From Methylobacterium dankookense (GTDB lineage Bacteria > Pseudomonadota > Alphaproteobacteria > Rhizobiales > Beijerinckiaceae), in the NCBI RefSeq assembly GCF_902141855.1, contig NZ_CABFVH010000018.1:1-64000 (forward strand): a DNA stretch of 64,000 bases. Direction: 5' to 3'. The translations under genes and the position numbers were made by a program. The stretch's first letter is position 1. Each line of letters opens with the position of its first letter. Of the stretch, positions 1 to 9,504 are shown one piece after another. The notes under the pieces are model-generated. The model did not search any database. It was not told the DNA's origin and was given only the letters and a program-made list of their open reading frames with translations.

Positions 1-183
1 GCCACGGTCGTTGCCGGTGCCGAAGCCGTAGCCGGCGTTGAAACCGGCGTAGAAGCCCGTCCAGGTGAAGACCGGCACCGGGGTGAAGACCGGCGGCGGA
101 GCGGCGCGGCGCGGAAGGTCGGCAGCGGCGGCGGCGGCGGTCATGCCGGCGAGAACGGTCGATGCAAGGAGAAGCTTTTTCAT
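1..183 (-). CDS. Outer-membrane porin, Omp25/Omp31-like (N-terminal part only)
   Basis: The gene starts at 183 on the minus strand and runs off the left edge, so only 61 codons are visible. They encode a Sec signal peptide (MKKLLLASTVLAGMTAAAAA, probably cut before ADLP), a proline-rich linker, and the start of a beta-barrel domain (WTGFYAGFNAGYGFG). That combination is the hallmark of the Omp25/Omp31-type porins of alphaproteobacteria. The ribosome-binding site AGGA lies a few bases before the ATG. The family call rests on the leader and first strand only. Confidence 0.75.
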   Translation of the reverse strand, partial: MKKLLLASTVLAGMTAAAAAADLPRRAAPPPVFTPVPVFTWTGFYAGFNAGYGFGTGNDRG

Positions 184-585
184 TGTGTCCTGGGTCCTGT
201 GTGGCAAAGCCGGCGTGCTTGTAGGTCCTTGAGCCGGGTGGGTCTGTCGCTTTCCTGCAACAAGCGTGGCTAGATAAAATCCGACCCGTCAACGAAAGGT
301 GAAAGTTACGCGCGACTGCCGGAGGAGACGACGCCGATGTGCTCTGGCGCACATGGGCGTCTTTCAAGCATCGGCTCGCTGGAAGCGAGCGGGGGACCAG
401 CGCGAGAATGGGGCAAAAACTGGGCGGCGTTCTGCCACATTTGTGCAGGACTTTGCGGCTGGTCTCTGCGGCTCGGCGTTTTATTGCAGTATCGCCCGTC
501 TGAAGGCTTCGCGGTCGTAACCGACGCTTAACCAAGATGGCCGAAGCTGATCCGGTCGGACGCACGGACGAGCGGGGCAGGCCAG
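184..585. other. Intergenic region without a convincing gene
   Basis: About 400 bases between the divergent porin gene and a small membrane-protein gene. Short open frames here are Arg- or Cys-rich with no recognisable domain and were not accepted. The stretch next to 300-184 is the likely promoter and leader of the porin gene. No clear hairpin or repeat was seen. Confidence 0.5.
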
Positions 586-849
586 GTGGACGAGGCGGAA
601 TCGAGCGAGGCTCCGGGCTCTCTCCTGCGCTCGGGCGCCGTGACCTGGGCGCTCCGGGTGACCGCCGTGGCCGCGATCGCGGCCGTCGGCGCCGCACATT
701 ATCTGGCGCGCCCGGGTGCCCTCGGCGAGCCTGTCCCGGTAACGGGGCGCGCGCGTCAGGCACAGGCCGTGACGGATCCCGAGATGACCGGCTCGATCGG
801 CGCCGCACGGCAGACCCGGCTCGATCCCTGCGCCCTCCTGCGGCACTGA
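586..849 (+). CDS. Small single-pass membrane protein, unknown function
   Basis: An 87-residue protein starting with GTG. A short acidic N-terminus is followed by one hydrophobic segment at about residues 18-40 (WALRVTAVAAIAAVGAAHYL) and a polar tail containing PEMTGSIG. That short motif resembles the EPIVTGSIS stretch of the lipoprotein at 22281-22787, which may only reflect a common linker type. No enzymatic motif is visible. The start is uncertain; a purine-rich GGGGCAGG precedes it. Confidence 0.5.
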   Translation: MDEAESSEAPGSLLRSGAVTWALRVTAVAAIAAVGAAHYLARPGALGEPVPVTGRARQAQAVTDPEMTGSIGAARQTRLDPCALLRH

Positions 850-1139
850 CCGGGCCCGCTCAACGCTCTCGACGAAGCGCCGGACCAGGGTGTTCCACGC
901 GCTTCGCGAAGCCCGATCCCTGCGGGAAAAGCCGGGCTGTCTCGCGTCCGCGAGATTGACAAGCCGTAGCAAGGCCCTAAGTGTCCGGTCACGCGTGCAT
1001 GCCGGGTGCCAGGCCAGGTTCCCGACGAGACGGCAATAGCCGATACGAATTCCGATCTTCCCGGCCCCGTAGCCGTTGCCGCGACTGTCCTCTACGCGCC
1101 GGCCGGTCGTCACGCCGCGCGCAACGGTCTTCTGAGCTG

Positions 1140-2621
<1,482 letters not shown>

Positions 2622-2998
2622 GGACCGCCGGTCCGGCGCGCGCTCTTTCGCTGAGATGGGTGCCGGATGGGCGCGAGGCGTCCGCCCGGCCATGTGATCG
2701 GGATCTGGCCGGCGGCGATGCGAGGGTGCGTCCAGACCTTGCGAATTCTGCAACTTGCCGGTTCTGGCGCCATTCGGATACCGCATCACGATAGCATAAT
2801 CTGACGGTCCGAGCGCGCGTGACGCTGTCGGGTTTCGATTTCGCGCGCAATTCGAGGTGGCGTTACAGTCGCAGCACGGGTTCACGTCCCGGGATCGATT
2901 GTTCAGCGCCTTAACCCTCCATCCATGTCTTGCGCGCTAAGTTGATCCGATGCCGGACCGCGCATGCGCGGCCGGTACGAGCGGGCGACGGGACCAGG
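2622..2998. other. Intergenic region, no gene seen
   Basis: About 377 bases between the helicase and the diguanylate cyclase. A short GGACC/GGTCC stem-loop directly follows the helicase stop (2622-2634) without a T-run. No supported gene was found; the region probably carries the promoter of the downstream gene. Confidence 0.5.
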
Positions 2999-4063
2999 AT
3001 GAGCCAGGGGCACCACGCGGATCGTGATCGCAGTTTCGCCTTGGCCCAGCGGGCCCAGGAGCTGATGCGCGATTATGGGCCCTCGGCCACGCCGCGGGCC
3101 TATGCCGTCTGGTATACCTATGTCGCGGGCGACGAGCCCCTGCTCAACGACGCGATCAAGCGGCTCATCACCCAGAACCGCGGCCTCACCGAGCACGACA
3201 CCGACGAGCTGCACGACCAGTATCTCGGCGGCCGGCGCCTCGCCTCCGTGGCGGGCGAGACCAGCGCCACGATGCTCGCCGAGATCGAGACCGTGATGGA
3301 GATGCTGGATCTCTCGGTGGGCTCGGCCGCCCAGTACGGCGAGTCGCTGCGCATGCTCAGCCAGGATCTCGCCCTCACCACCCTCAACCGCGCGCGCTTG
3401 CGCGAGATCGTCAGCAGCCTCGTCTCAACGACCCGCGAGGTCGCCGCCAGCAATCAGGTGCTCGAGGCGCGCATGCGCGAGAGCCGCGCCGAGATCGAGA
3501 CCCTGCGCGAGAAGCTGGAGGAGACCCGGCTCGAGAGCCTGACCGACACGCTCACCGGCCTGTCGAACCGGAAGCATTTCGAGGAGATGCTGGCCAAGGC
3601 GATCGACGCCTCGGCCCAGCGCGCCCTGCCCTCCAGCCTGATCGTCCTCGACATCGATTTCTTCAAGCGCTTCAACGACCTCTACGGCCACCTGACCGGC
3701 GACCAGGTCCTGCGCCTCGTGGCGATCGTGATGCGCGAGCATGTCTCCAAGGACGCGACCCTGGCGCGGTTCGGCGGCGAGGAATTCAGCATCGTCCTGC
3801 CGGGCGTCGACAGGGCCGCGGCGAAGGAGATCGCCGAGCGCGTGCGCCTCAGCGTGATGGGCCGGGAGCTGATCAAGCGCTCGACGGGCGAGTCGCTCGG
3901 CAAGGTCACCATCTCGGTGGGCGTGGCCGTGTTCCGGCCCGAAGATACGCCTGTCTCGATGCTGGAGCGGGCGGATCTGTGCATGTTCGCCGCCAAGCGC
4001 GCCGGCCGCAACCGCACCATCGACGATTCCGTCGCGGCCGAGATCCTGCAGAACGTCGCCTGA
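2999..4063 (+). CDS. GGDEF-domain diguanylate cyclase
   Basis: A 354-residue cytosolic protein predicted to make cyclic di-GMP from two GTP. An N-terminal helical domain (about 1-135, no recognised sensor fold) leads through a predicted coiled coil (about 140-180) to the GGDEF domain, with DTLTGLSNR at the domain entry and the active-site signature GGEEF at 259-263. The inhibitory RxxD I-site normally five residues before GG is absent (the aligned residues read SKDA), so classical product inhibition is not expected. There are no transmembrane segments. The start at 2999 follows GGGACCAGG; an upstream ATG at 2930 would add 23 Arg-rich residues and seems unlikely. Confidence 0.9.
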   Translation: MSQGHHADRDRSFALAQRAQELMRDYGPSATPRAYAVWYTYVAGDEPLLNDAIKRLITQNRGLTEHDTDELHDQYLGGRRLASVAGETSATMLAEIETVMEMLDLSVGSAAQYGESLRMLSQDLALTTLNRARLREIVSSLVSTTREVAASNQVLEARMRESRAEIETLREKLEETRLESLTDTLTGLSNRKHFEEMLAKAIDASAQRALPSSLIVLDIDFFKRFNDLYGHLTGDQVLRLVAIVMREHVSKDATLARFGGEEFSIVLPGVDRAAAKEIAERVRLSVMGRELIKRSTGESLGKVTISVGVAVFRPEDTPVSMLERADLCMFAAKRAGRNRTIDDSVAAEILQNVA

Positions 4064-4138
4064 CCCACGACGGCGGGCACCGCGGTTGCGAGCGCGCCGT
4101 CCCTCCCCGCAAGGCGGAAAGGAACGACCCCGATCACA

Positions 4139-4513
4139 TCAGGCGGGTGCGTGCAGGCGCTCCGGGCTGACCGGCGTGATGGCGACGGATTCGCCGCAGC
4201 CGCAGGCCGAGGTCTGGTTCGGGTTGTTGAACACGAACTGCGACGACAGCTTGCTCGTCTGGAAATCCATCTCCGTGCCGAGCAGGAACAGCACCGCCTT
4301 CGGGTCGATGAAGACGGTCACGCCCTTGTCCTCGACCGCGTCCTCGCCGGCCTTGCGCGCCTCGGCATATTCCATCGTGTAGGACATGCCGGCGCAGCCG
4401 CCGTTCTTGACGCCGACGCGGAGCCCCGCGATTGGCCGGTCGGCATCCGCCATGATCGACTTGATCCGATCGGCCGCCGCGTCCGTCAGCGACATCACCT
4501 TGAAACCAGACAT
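4139..4513 (-). CDS. sufA: A-type Fe-S carrier protein SufA/IscA family
   Basis: A 124-residue HesB/IscA-family protein that accepts Fe-S clusters from the SufBCD scaffold and hands them to apo-proteins. The three invariant cysteines are visible: C40 in GGCAG and C104/C106 in ACGCGES. It belongs functionally to the suf block but is cut off from it by the opposite-strand Uma2 gene, so it must have its own promoter in the 165 bases shared with that gene. An ErpA-like role cannot be excluded. Confidence 0.9.
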   Translation of the reverse strand: MSGFKVMSLTDAAADRIKSIMADADRPIAGLRVGVKNGGCAGMSYTMEYAEARKAGEDAVEDKGVTVFIDPKAVLFLLGTEMDFQTSKLSSQFVFNNPNQTSACGCGESVAITPVSPERLHAPA

Positions 4514-4678
4514 CTTCTTCCTCTCCTGCCTCCGGGTTCAAGGCCCGGGCGGGTGAGTGTTCAGCCCATGCGTTCAGCCCACGACAAGATAAGCATCGCG
4601 CGCGGCGGAATCCACTGCGCGGCGGGCACGGCACACCCCTTCCGTGATAGGCTGAAGTGGCCTCCTGAGGAGATTGCC

Positions 4679-5266
4679 GTGGCCGACCCCGCGATCCGGC
4701 GCATGACGCCGGAAGAGTTCTTCGAATGGCAACTCGGACAGGACGGGCTGTACGAGCTCGTGGACGGCGTGCCGGTGCCCCACGTCAAGATGATGACAGG
4801 TGCCAGCGCTCAGCACGACCGGGCGACCGTCAACATCATCGTCAGCCTGGGAAGCCAGCTTCGCGGCAGCGGCTGTCACCCGACCACCGACGACATCGCC
4901 CTGCGCACGAGCATCGCGACGCTCCGGCGCCCGGACATCACCGTGGAATGCGGAGAGCTCGTGCGCGACACCTACGAGAGCCGCTCGCCCCGCCTGGTGG
5001 TGGAGGTGCTCTCGCCCTCGACCAGCAGCGTCGACCGCTTCCGCAAGCTCGACGAGTACCGGCGCCACCCGACCCTGCGCTGCATCCTCCTCGTCGAGAC
5101 CCGCTTCCCGAGCGCCCTGCTTTATCGGCGCGTGGGCGAGACCTGGGAGCCCGAGACCTACGAGGCGATGAGCGATATCATCGACCTTCCGGAGATCGGG
5201 GCGCGGCTCGCCCTCGCCGATATCTACGACGACGTGGCGTTCGAGCCCGGTCGCGCGCCGGCCTGA
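4679..5266 (+). CDS. Uma2-family (DUF820) putative endonuclease
   Basis: A 195-residue protein of the Uma2/DUF820 family, which has a PD-(D/E)xK-like nuclease fold; its biological role is mostly unknown. Visible family features are RRPDITVECG (D86), LVVEVLSPST (E109) and FRKLDEYRRH (K123). The GTG start at 4679 was chosen because GAGGAG sits 6-11 bases upstream and the alignment begins there; a much longer upstream in-frame extension overlaps sufA antisense and is not credible. It converges with sufT, 7 bases apart, and splits sufA from the other suf genes, suggesting a later insertion. Confidence 0.8.
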   Translation: MADPAIRRMTPEEFFEWQLGQDGLYELVDGVPVPHVKMMTGASAQHDRATVNIIVSLGSQLRGSGCHPTTDDIALRTSIATLRRPDITVECGELVRDTYESRSPRLVVEVLSPSTSSVDRFRKLDEYRRHPTLRCILLVETRFPSALLYRRVGETWEPETYEAMSDIIDLPEIGARLALADIYDDVAFEPGRAPA

Positions 5267-5273
5267 CCGGCCC

Positions 5274-5657
5274 CTACCACATGTCCAGCGCGACGCGGGC
5301 CTCGTCCGACATCCGGCTCTGGTCCCACGGCGGATCGAACACCATGGTGACGGTGCAGGATTGGACACCCGGCACGGCGGTGACGGCGTTCTCGACCCAT
5401 CCCGGCATCTCGCCGGCGACGGGGCAGCCCGGGGCGGTCAGCGTCATGTCGATCGCCACCGAGCGGTCGTCGGCGATGTCGACCTTGTAGATCAGGCCGA
5501 GCTCGTAGATGTCGGCCGGGATCTCCGGGTCGTAGACGGTCTTCAGGGCCGCCACGATCTCGTCGGTGAGCCGGTCGAGCTCGGCCGGCGGGATCGCCGA
5601 GGCGCCCGCCAGGGTGGGGGCGTTGGTGCCGCCGGTGATGGTCGCATCGGTACTCAT
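5274..5657 (-). CDS. sufT: SUF-associated MIP18/DUF59 protein (SufT-like)
   Basis: A 127-residue DUF59 protein that helps Fe-S cluster assembly or transfer. The family core runs from about residue 28: YDPEIPADIYELGLIY, then TLTAPGCPVAG with the conserved cysteine, and FDPPWDQSRMSDEAR near the end. The roughly 25 N-terminal residues are low-complexity. It lies 50 bases downstream of sufS in the same orientation, the usual last position of the suf operon in these bacteria. PaaD-type proteins share the fold, but the context points to SUF. Confidence 0.88.
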   Translation of the reverse strand: MSTDATITGGTNAPTLAGASAIPPAELDRLTDEIVAALKTVYDPEIPADIYELGLIYKVDIADDRSVAIDMTLTAPGCPVAGEMPGWVENAVTAVPGVQSCTVTMVFDPPWDQSRMSDEARVALDMW

Positions 5658-5707
5658 CGAAACCTCCTCCGGCCCCTCGCGCCTCGCGACGGGGCCGAAT
5701 CGAAACG

Positions 5708-6952
5708 TCAGGCGAACAGCATCTCGGCCTTGGTCAGCGCCTCGGCCAGCGCGTCGATCTCGGCGGTCGTATTATACAGGCCGAACGAGGCGCGACAGGT
5801 AGAGGTCACGCCGAAGCGGTTGAGGAGCGGCATGGCGCAGTGCGTGCCGGCCCGTACCGCGACGCCCTGGCGGTCGATCACCGTGGCGATGTCGTGGGCG
5901 TGGGCGCCCTTCATGGCGAAGGCGATGACGCCGCCCTTGCCCGCGGCGGTGCCGATGAGCCGGACCGCGTTCATGGCGCCGAGGCGCTCCTGCGCGTAGG
6001 CCGTGAGCTTCGCCTCATGCGCGGCGATCGCCTCGCGCCCGAGGCTCATCATGTATTCCAGCGCCGCGCCGAGGCCGACCGCCTCGACGATGGCCGGCGT
6101 GCCCGCCTCGAAGCGGTGCGGCGGATCGTTGTAGGTGATCGTGTCCTCGGTCACCGTGCGGATCATCTCGCCGCCGCCCTGGTAGGGGGGCAGCCGGTCG
6201 AGCCATTCCTTCTTGCCGTAGAGGACGCCGATCCCGGTCGGGCCGTAGACCTTGTGGCCGGTGAAGACGAAGAAGTCGCAGTCGAGCGCCCGCACGTCCA
6301 CCGGCCGGTGCACCGCGCTCTGCGCCCCGTCGAGGAGCACCGGCACGCCGTGGGCATGGGCGATGCGCACGATCTCCTCGGCCGGCGTCACCGTGCCGAG
6401 CACGTTCGACATGTGGGTGATCGCCACCATCTTGGTGCGCGGCGAGAACAGTTTCTCGTACTCTTCGACGAGGAAGTTGCCCTGGTCGTCCACCGGCGCC
6501 CACTTGATGACCGCGCCGCGCCGCTCGCGCAAAAAGTGCCAGGGCACGATGTTGGAGTGGTGCTCCATGATCGAGAGGATGATCTCGTCCCCCTCCCCGA
6601 TCAGCCCGGCCCAGCCCATGGACGAGGCCACGAGGTTGTAGGCCTCGGTGGCGTTGCGGGTGAAGATGATCTCGTCCGTCGAGGCGGCGTTGAGGAACTG
6701 GCGCGTGGTCTCGCGCGCGCCCTCGAAGCTTTCGGTCGCGGCATTGGCCATGTAGTGCAGGCCGCGATGGACGTTGGCGTAGCCCGTCTCCATGCAGGAG
6801 ACCATCGCGTCGATGACCTGTTTCGGCTTCTGCGCCGAGGCCGCGTTGTCGAGATAGACGAGCGGCTTGCCGTAGACCGTCTCCGAGAGGATCGGGAAGT
6901 CCTTGCGGATCGTCTCGACGTCGTAGCCGGGGGTAAGGACGGGTGCGTTCAT
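5708..6952 (-). CDS. sufS: Cysteine desulfurase SufS
   Basis: A 414-residue group II PLP-dependent cysteine desulfurase that supplies sulfur for cluster assembly. The PLP lysine is K234 in FTGHKVYGPTG; the persulfide-bearing cysteine is C372 in RAGTHCAMPL, the short-loop arrangement of SufS as opposed to IscS. MEHHSNIVPW (about 129-138) is also typical. It lies 190 bases downstream of sufD; a hairpin-rich repeat fills that gap. No SufE gene is visible in the window, so the sulfur-transfer partner is elsewhere. Confidence 0.95.
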   Translation of the reverse strand: MNAPVLTPGYDVETIRKDFPILSETVYGKPLVYLDNAASAQKPKQVIDAMVSCMETGYANVHRGLHYMANAATESFEGARETTRQFLNAASTDEIIFTRNATEAYNLVASSMGWAGLIGEGDEIILSIMEHHSNIVPWHFLRERRGAVIKWAPVDDQGNFLVEEYEKLFSPRTKMVAITHMSNVLGTVTPAEEIVRIAHAHGVPVLLDGAQSAVHRPVDVRALDCDFFVFTGHKVYGPTGIGVLYGKKEWLDRLPPYQGGGEMIRTVTEDTITYNDPPHRFEAGTPAIVEAVGLGAALEYMMSLGREAIAAHEAKLTAYAQERLGAMNAVRLIGTAAGKGGVIAFAMKGAHAHDIATVIDRQGVAVRAGTHCAMPLLNRFGVTSTCRASFGLYNTTAEIDALAEALTKAEMLFA

Positions 6953-6973
6953 CGATCAGTCTCGCAAGAATTC

Positions 6974-7130
6974 CTCCCCCTCTGCGGGGGAGGGTGGCCC
7001 TCGCTTCAGCGAGGGTCGGACGAGGGGAGCGACGGTGCAGGAAAGGTCGCGACCGGTGCCATACCCGGATCCGTCGCGCTGCCCCTCTCCCGCCTGCTCC
7101 GCAGGCACCCTCCCCCGCAGAGGGGGGGAG
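6974..7130. repeat. Hairpin-rich inverted-repeat element inside the suf operon
   Basis: Outer 21-base arms at 6976-6996 and 7106-7126 are exact reverse complements (arm CACCCTCCCCCGCAGAGGGGG). Inside are smaller hairpins: CCCTCGC/GCGAGGG at 6999-7016 and GCCTGC/GCAGGC at 7092-7106. The element occupies nearly all of the sufD-sufS spacer, so it is transcribed as part of the operon message. It has the look of a REP/BIME-type unit. Effects on mRNA stability or sufS expression are inference. Confidence 0.75.
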
Positions 7131-7142
7131 GGTTACGGCGTG

Positions 7143-8465
7143 TCAGCCCCGCGACGCCAGCCAGGCCTCGATCTCGCCGATCAGCGCCGCGCGGGCGCCC
7201 TCGTGCGTGACCGTCTCCACCGCCTCGCCGATGAAGGCCTGGACGAGCAGGCTCTCGGCGGTGGCGCGGGGAAGGCCGCGGGCCATCAGGTAGAAGAGCA
7301 GGTCCTCGTCCGGCGCGCCGCAGGTGGCGCCGTGGCCGCAGGCGACGTCGTCGGCGAAGATCTCCAGCTCCGGCTTGTTCATCATCTGGCCGTCGTCGGT
7401 CAGGAGCAGGCAGTCGGACTTCATCTTGCCGTCGGTCTGCTGCGCGACCTGCCGGACGATGATCTTGCCCTGGAACACGCCGGTGGAATCGCCGTCGATC
7501 ACCGTCTTGAACATCTCGCGGCCGACGCCGCCCGTCGCCGCATGGTCGGCGAGCAGGGTCGAATCCACGAGCTGGCCGTGGCCCAGCAGCGCCGCGCCGT
7601 TCACCACGGCGTTGGCGTCCTCGCCCGCGACATGCAGGTAGATCTGGTGGCGCGAGAGCTTGGCCCCGGTGACGAGGTTGACGGTCTCGAGCTGCGCCCG
7701 GGCGTCGAGCCGCACGGACAGCGTCGAGAGGGCGATGGCCGCATCCCCTTCCCGGTTGAGCCGGGCATGGCGGAAGGCGGCCTCCGCGCCGATGCGCACG
7801 TCGAGGGCGTCGTTGGGCTGGTAGGTCAGCCCGGACGGCCCCTCGTGGCTCTCCAGCACGGACAGCTCCGAGCCGGCACCGAGATCGACCAGCACGCGGG
7901 TCGCCGTCGAGAAGGCAGCCTCACCCGTGCCGATGAAGCGCAGGTGCAGGGACTGCTCCGGCTTGGCGCCCGCCGCCACCGAGATCAGCGCGCCATCGGC
8001 CAGGAAGGCGGTGTTGAGCTGGTAGATCGGGTTCTCGCGGACCTGCTCGACGGGGGCGAGCAGCTTCAGGCGCGCGTCGCCCTTCCCCATCGCCTCATTG
8101 AGCGGCGTGACGGTGACGCCCGCGGGCACCCGGTCGAGATCCGACAGGGCGGCGACGAAGTGGCCGTTCACGAAGGTGAGGCGGGCGGCCTCGACCTCGG
8201 AAAAGCCCTTAGCCCCGGCGGCAGCGGCCCTGGCCGCCTCATCCGTCGGCGCCTCGGCGGGCGGGGCCGCCTCGGTGATGGCGGCGCGCAGGTCCGTGTA
8301 CTTGAAGGCCTCGACCCGGCGGCTCGGCAGGCCGGTCGCCTCGAAGAAGCGGAAGGCCTCCTCGCGGGCGATCGCCTCCTCGCTGGCGAAGCTCCGGCGG
8401 GCCGCCTCGAACAGCTTCGAGAGGCCGGCCTCGGCGGGGGAGCGGAGATTGGTGATGTCGGCCAT
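7143..8465 (-). CDS. sufD: Fe-S cluster assembly protein SufD
   Basis: A 440-residue partner of SufB in the SufBC2D scaffold complex. The C-terminal half carries the SufBD beta-helix with the signature CGHGATCGAPDEDLLFYLMARGL split across about 374-396, including the conserved His-Gly-Ala-Thr region. The N-terminal part is helical and alanine-rich, as usual. Its ATG is 3 bases after the sufC stop, indicating tight co-transcription. Confidence 0.95.
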   Translation of the reverse strand: MADITNLRSPAEAGLSKLFEAARRSFASEEAIAREEAFRFFEATGLPSRRVEAFKYTDLRAAITEAAPPAEAPTDEAARAAAAGAKGFSEVEAARLTFVNGHFVAALSDLDRVPAGVTVTPLNEAMGKGDARLKLLAPVEQVRENPIYQLNTAFLADGALISVAAGAKPEQSLHLRFIGTGEAAFSTATRVLVDLGAGSELSVLESHEGPSGLTYQPNDALDVRIGAEAAFRHARLNREGDAAIALSTLSVRLDARAQLETVNLVTGAKLSRHQIYLHVAGEDANAVVNGAALLGHGQLVDSTLLADHAATGGVGREMFKTVIDGDSTGVFQGKIIVRQVAQQTDGKMKSDCLLLTDDGQMMNKPELEIFADDVACGHGATCGAPDEDLLFYLMARGLPRATAESLLVQAFIGEAVETVTHEGARAALIGEIEAWLASRG

Positions 8466-8468
8466 GGC

Positions 8469-9221
8469 TTACGCAGCCTCGCTCGCGCTGTACTCGGCGT
8501 AGCCGGAGGCCTCGAGTTCCAGCGCCAGCTCCTTGCTGCCGCTCTTCACGATCTGGCCCTTCGACATGACGTGCACGGTGTCGGGCACGATGTGGTTGAG
8601 GAGCCGCTGGTAGTGGGTGATGACGAGGAAGGAGCGGCCCTGCGCGCGCAGGGCGTTCACGCCCTCGGAGACGATGCGCAGCGCGTCGATGTCGAGGCCG
8701 GAATCGGTCTCGTCGAGGACGCAGAACTTCGGCTGGAGGAGCGCCATCTGGAGGATCTCCATGCGCTTCTTCTCGCCGCCGGAGAAGCCGACGTTGAGGG
8801 CGCGCTTGAGCATCTCCTTGTTGATCTCGAGCTTGTCGGCCGCCGCGTTCACCGCGCGGATGAAGTCGGGGGTCGAGAGCTCGTCCTCGCCGCGTGCCTT
8901 GCGCTGGGCGTTCAGGCAGGCCTTGAGGAAGGTCATGGTGCCGACGCCCGGGATCTCCAGCGGGTACTGGAAGGCGAGGAACACGCCGGCCGCGGCGCGC
9001 TCGTCGGGCGCCATCTCCAGCAGGTTGTGGCCGTCGAGCAGGATCTCGCCGTCGAGGACCTCGTAATCCTCCTTGCCGGCGATGACGTAGGAGAGCGTCG
9101 ACTTGCCCGAGCCGTTCGGGCCCATGATCGCGGCGACCTCGCCGTCGTTGACGGTGAGGTTGAGGCCGTTGAGGATGCGGTTGTCCTCGATCTGCACGAC
9201 GAGGTTCTTGATCTCAAGCAT
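8469..9221 (-). CDS. sufC: Fe-S assembly ATPase SufC
   Basis: A 250-residue ABC-type ATPase that powers the SufBCD scaffold. Walker A GPNGSGKS (34-41), Q-loop region ([12 protein letters not shown]), signature FSGGEKKR and Walker [16 protein letters not shown] are all present; LDETDSGLD is the SufC-specific form. Spacing is 15 bases from the upstream zinc-ribbon gene and 3 bases to sufD. Confidence 0.96.
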   Translation of the reverse strand: MLEIKNLVVQIEDNRILNGLNLTVNDGEVAAIMGPNGSGKSTLSYVIAGKEDYEVLDGEILLDGHNLLEMAPDERAAAGVFLAFQYPLEIPGVGTMTFLKACLNAQRKARGEDELSTPDFIRAVNAAADKLEINKEMLKRALNVGFSGGEKKRMEILQMALLQPKFCVLDETDSGLDIDALRIVSEGVNALRAQGRSFLVITHYQRLLNHIVPDTVHVMSKGQIVKSGSKELALELEASGYAEYSASEAA

Positions 9222-9236
9222 TCTAGTCCAAGTCCT

Positions 9237-9476
9237 TCAAAACCATTTCCGATGCATCGCCTGCAGGAACGCGACGTTTCCGGCAGGATAGCCGGACAGA
9301 TCGCCGATCACCGCATCGATGCCGCACCGGGGACACAGGGCGGTGCCCTCTTGGGCGACCCAGTCCACGATCTCGTCCGGTGCGAAAATCTCGAGGCAGT
9401 AGAAGCAACCGCAGAGCATGCTGCTCCTGACCTCGTCGGCATGCCGAAAGCTGTGGCGGTGCGCAGCCCTCAGCAT
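9237..9476 (-). CDS. Small zinc-ribbon-like protein inside the suf operon
   Basis: A 79-residue cytoplasmic protein of unknown function with two cysteine pairs: C24-x2-C27 in CGCFYC (plus C22) and C48-x2-C51 in LCPRCGID. The arrangement suggests one bound metal, most likely zinc; binding iron or a cluster is possible. Other recognisable stretches are FAPDEIVDWV and the aromatic C-terminus MHRKWF. It sits 28 bases after sufB and 15 bases before sufC, so it must be co-transcribed with both. I believe similar hypothetical proteins exist in related bacteria, but I know of no established role. The start could also be the internal Met20. Confidence 0.75.
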   Translation of the reverse strand: MLRAAHRHSFRHADEVRSSMLCGCFYCLEIFAPDEIVDWVAQEGTALCPRCGIDAVIGDLSGYPAGNVAFLQAMHRKWF

Positions 9477-9504
9477 GCCGTCTTCATAGCGGTCGCTCAG
9501 GCCG

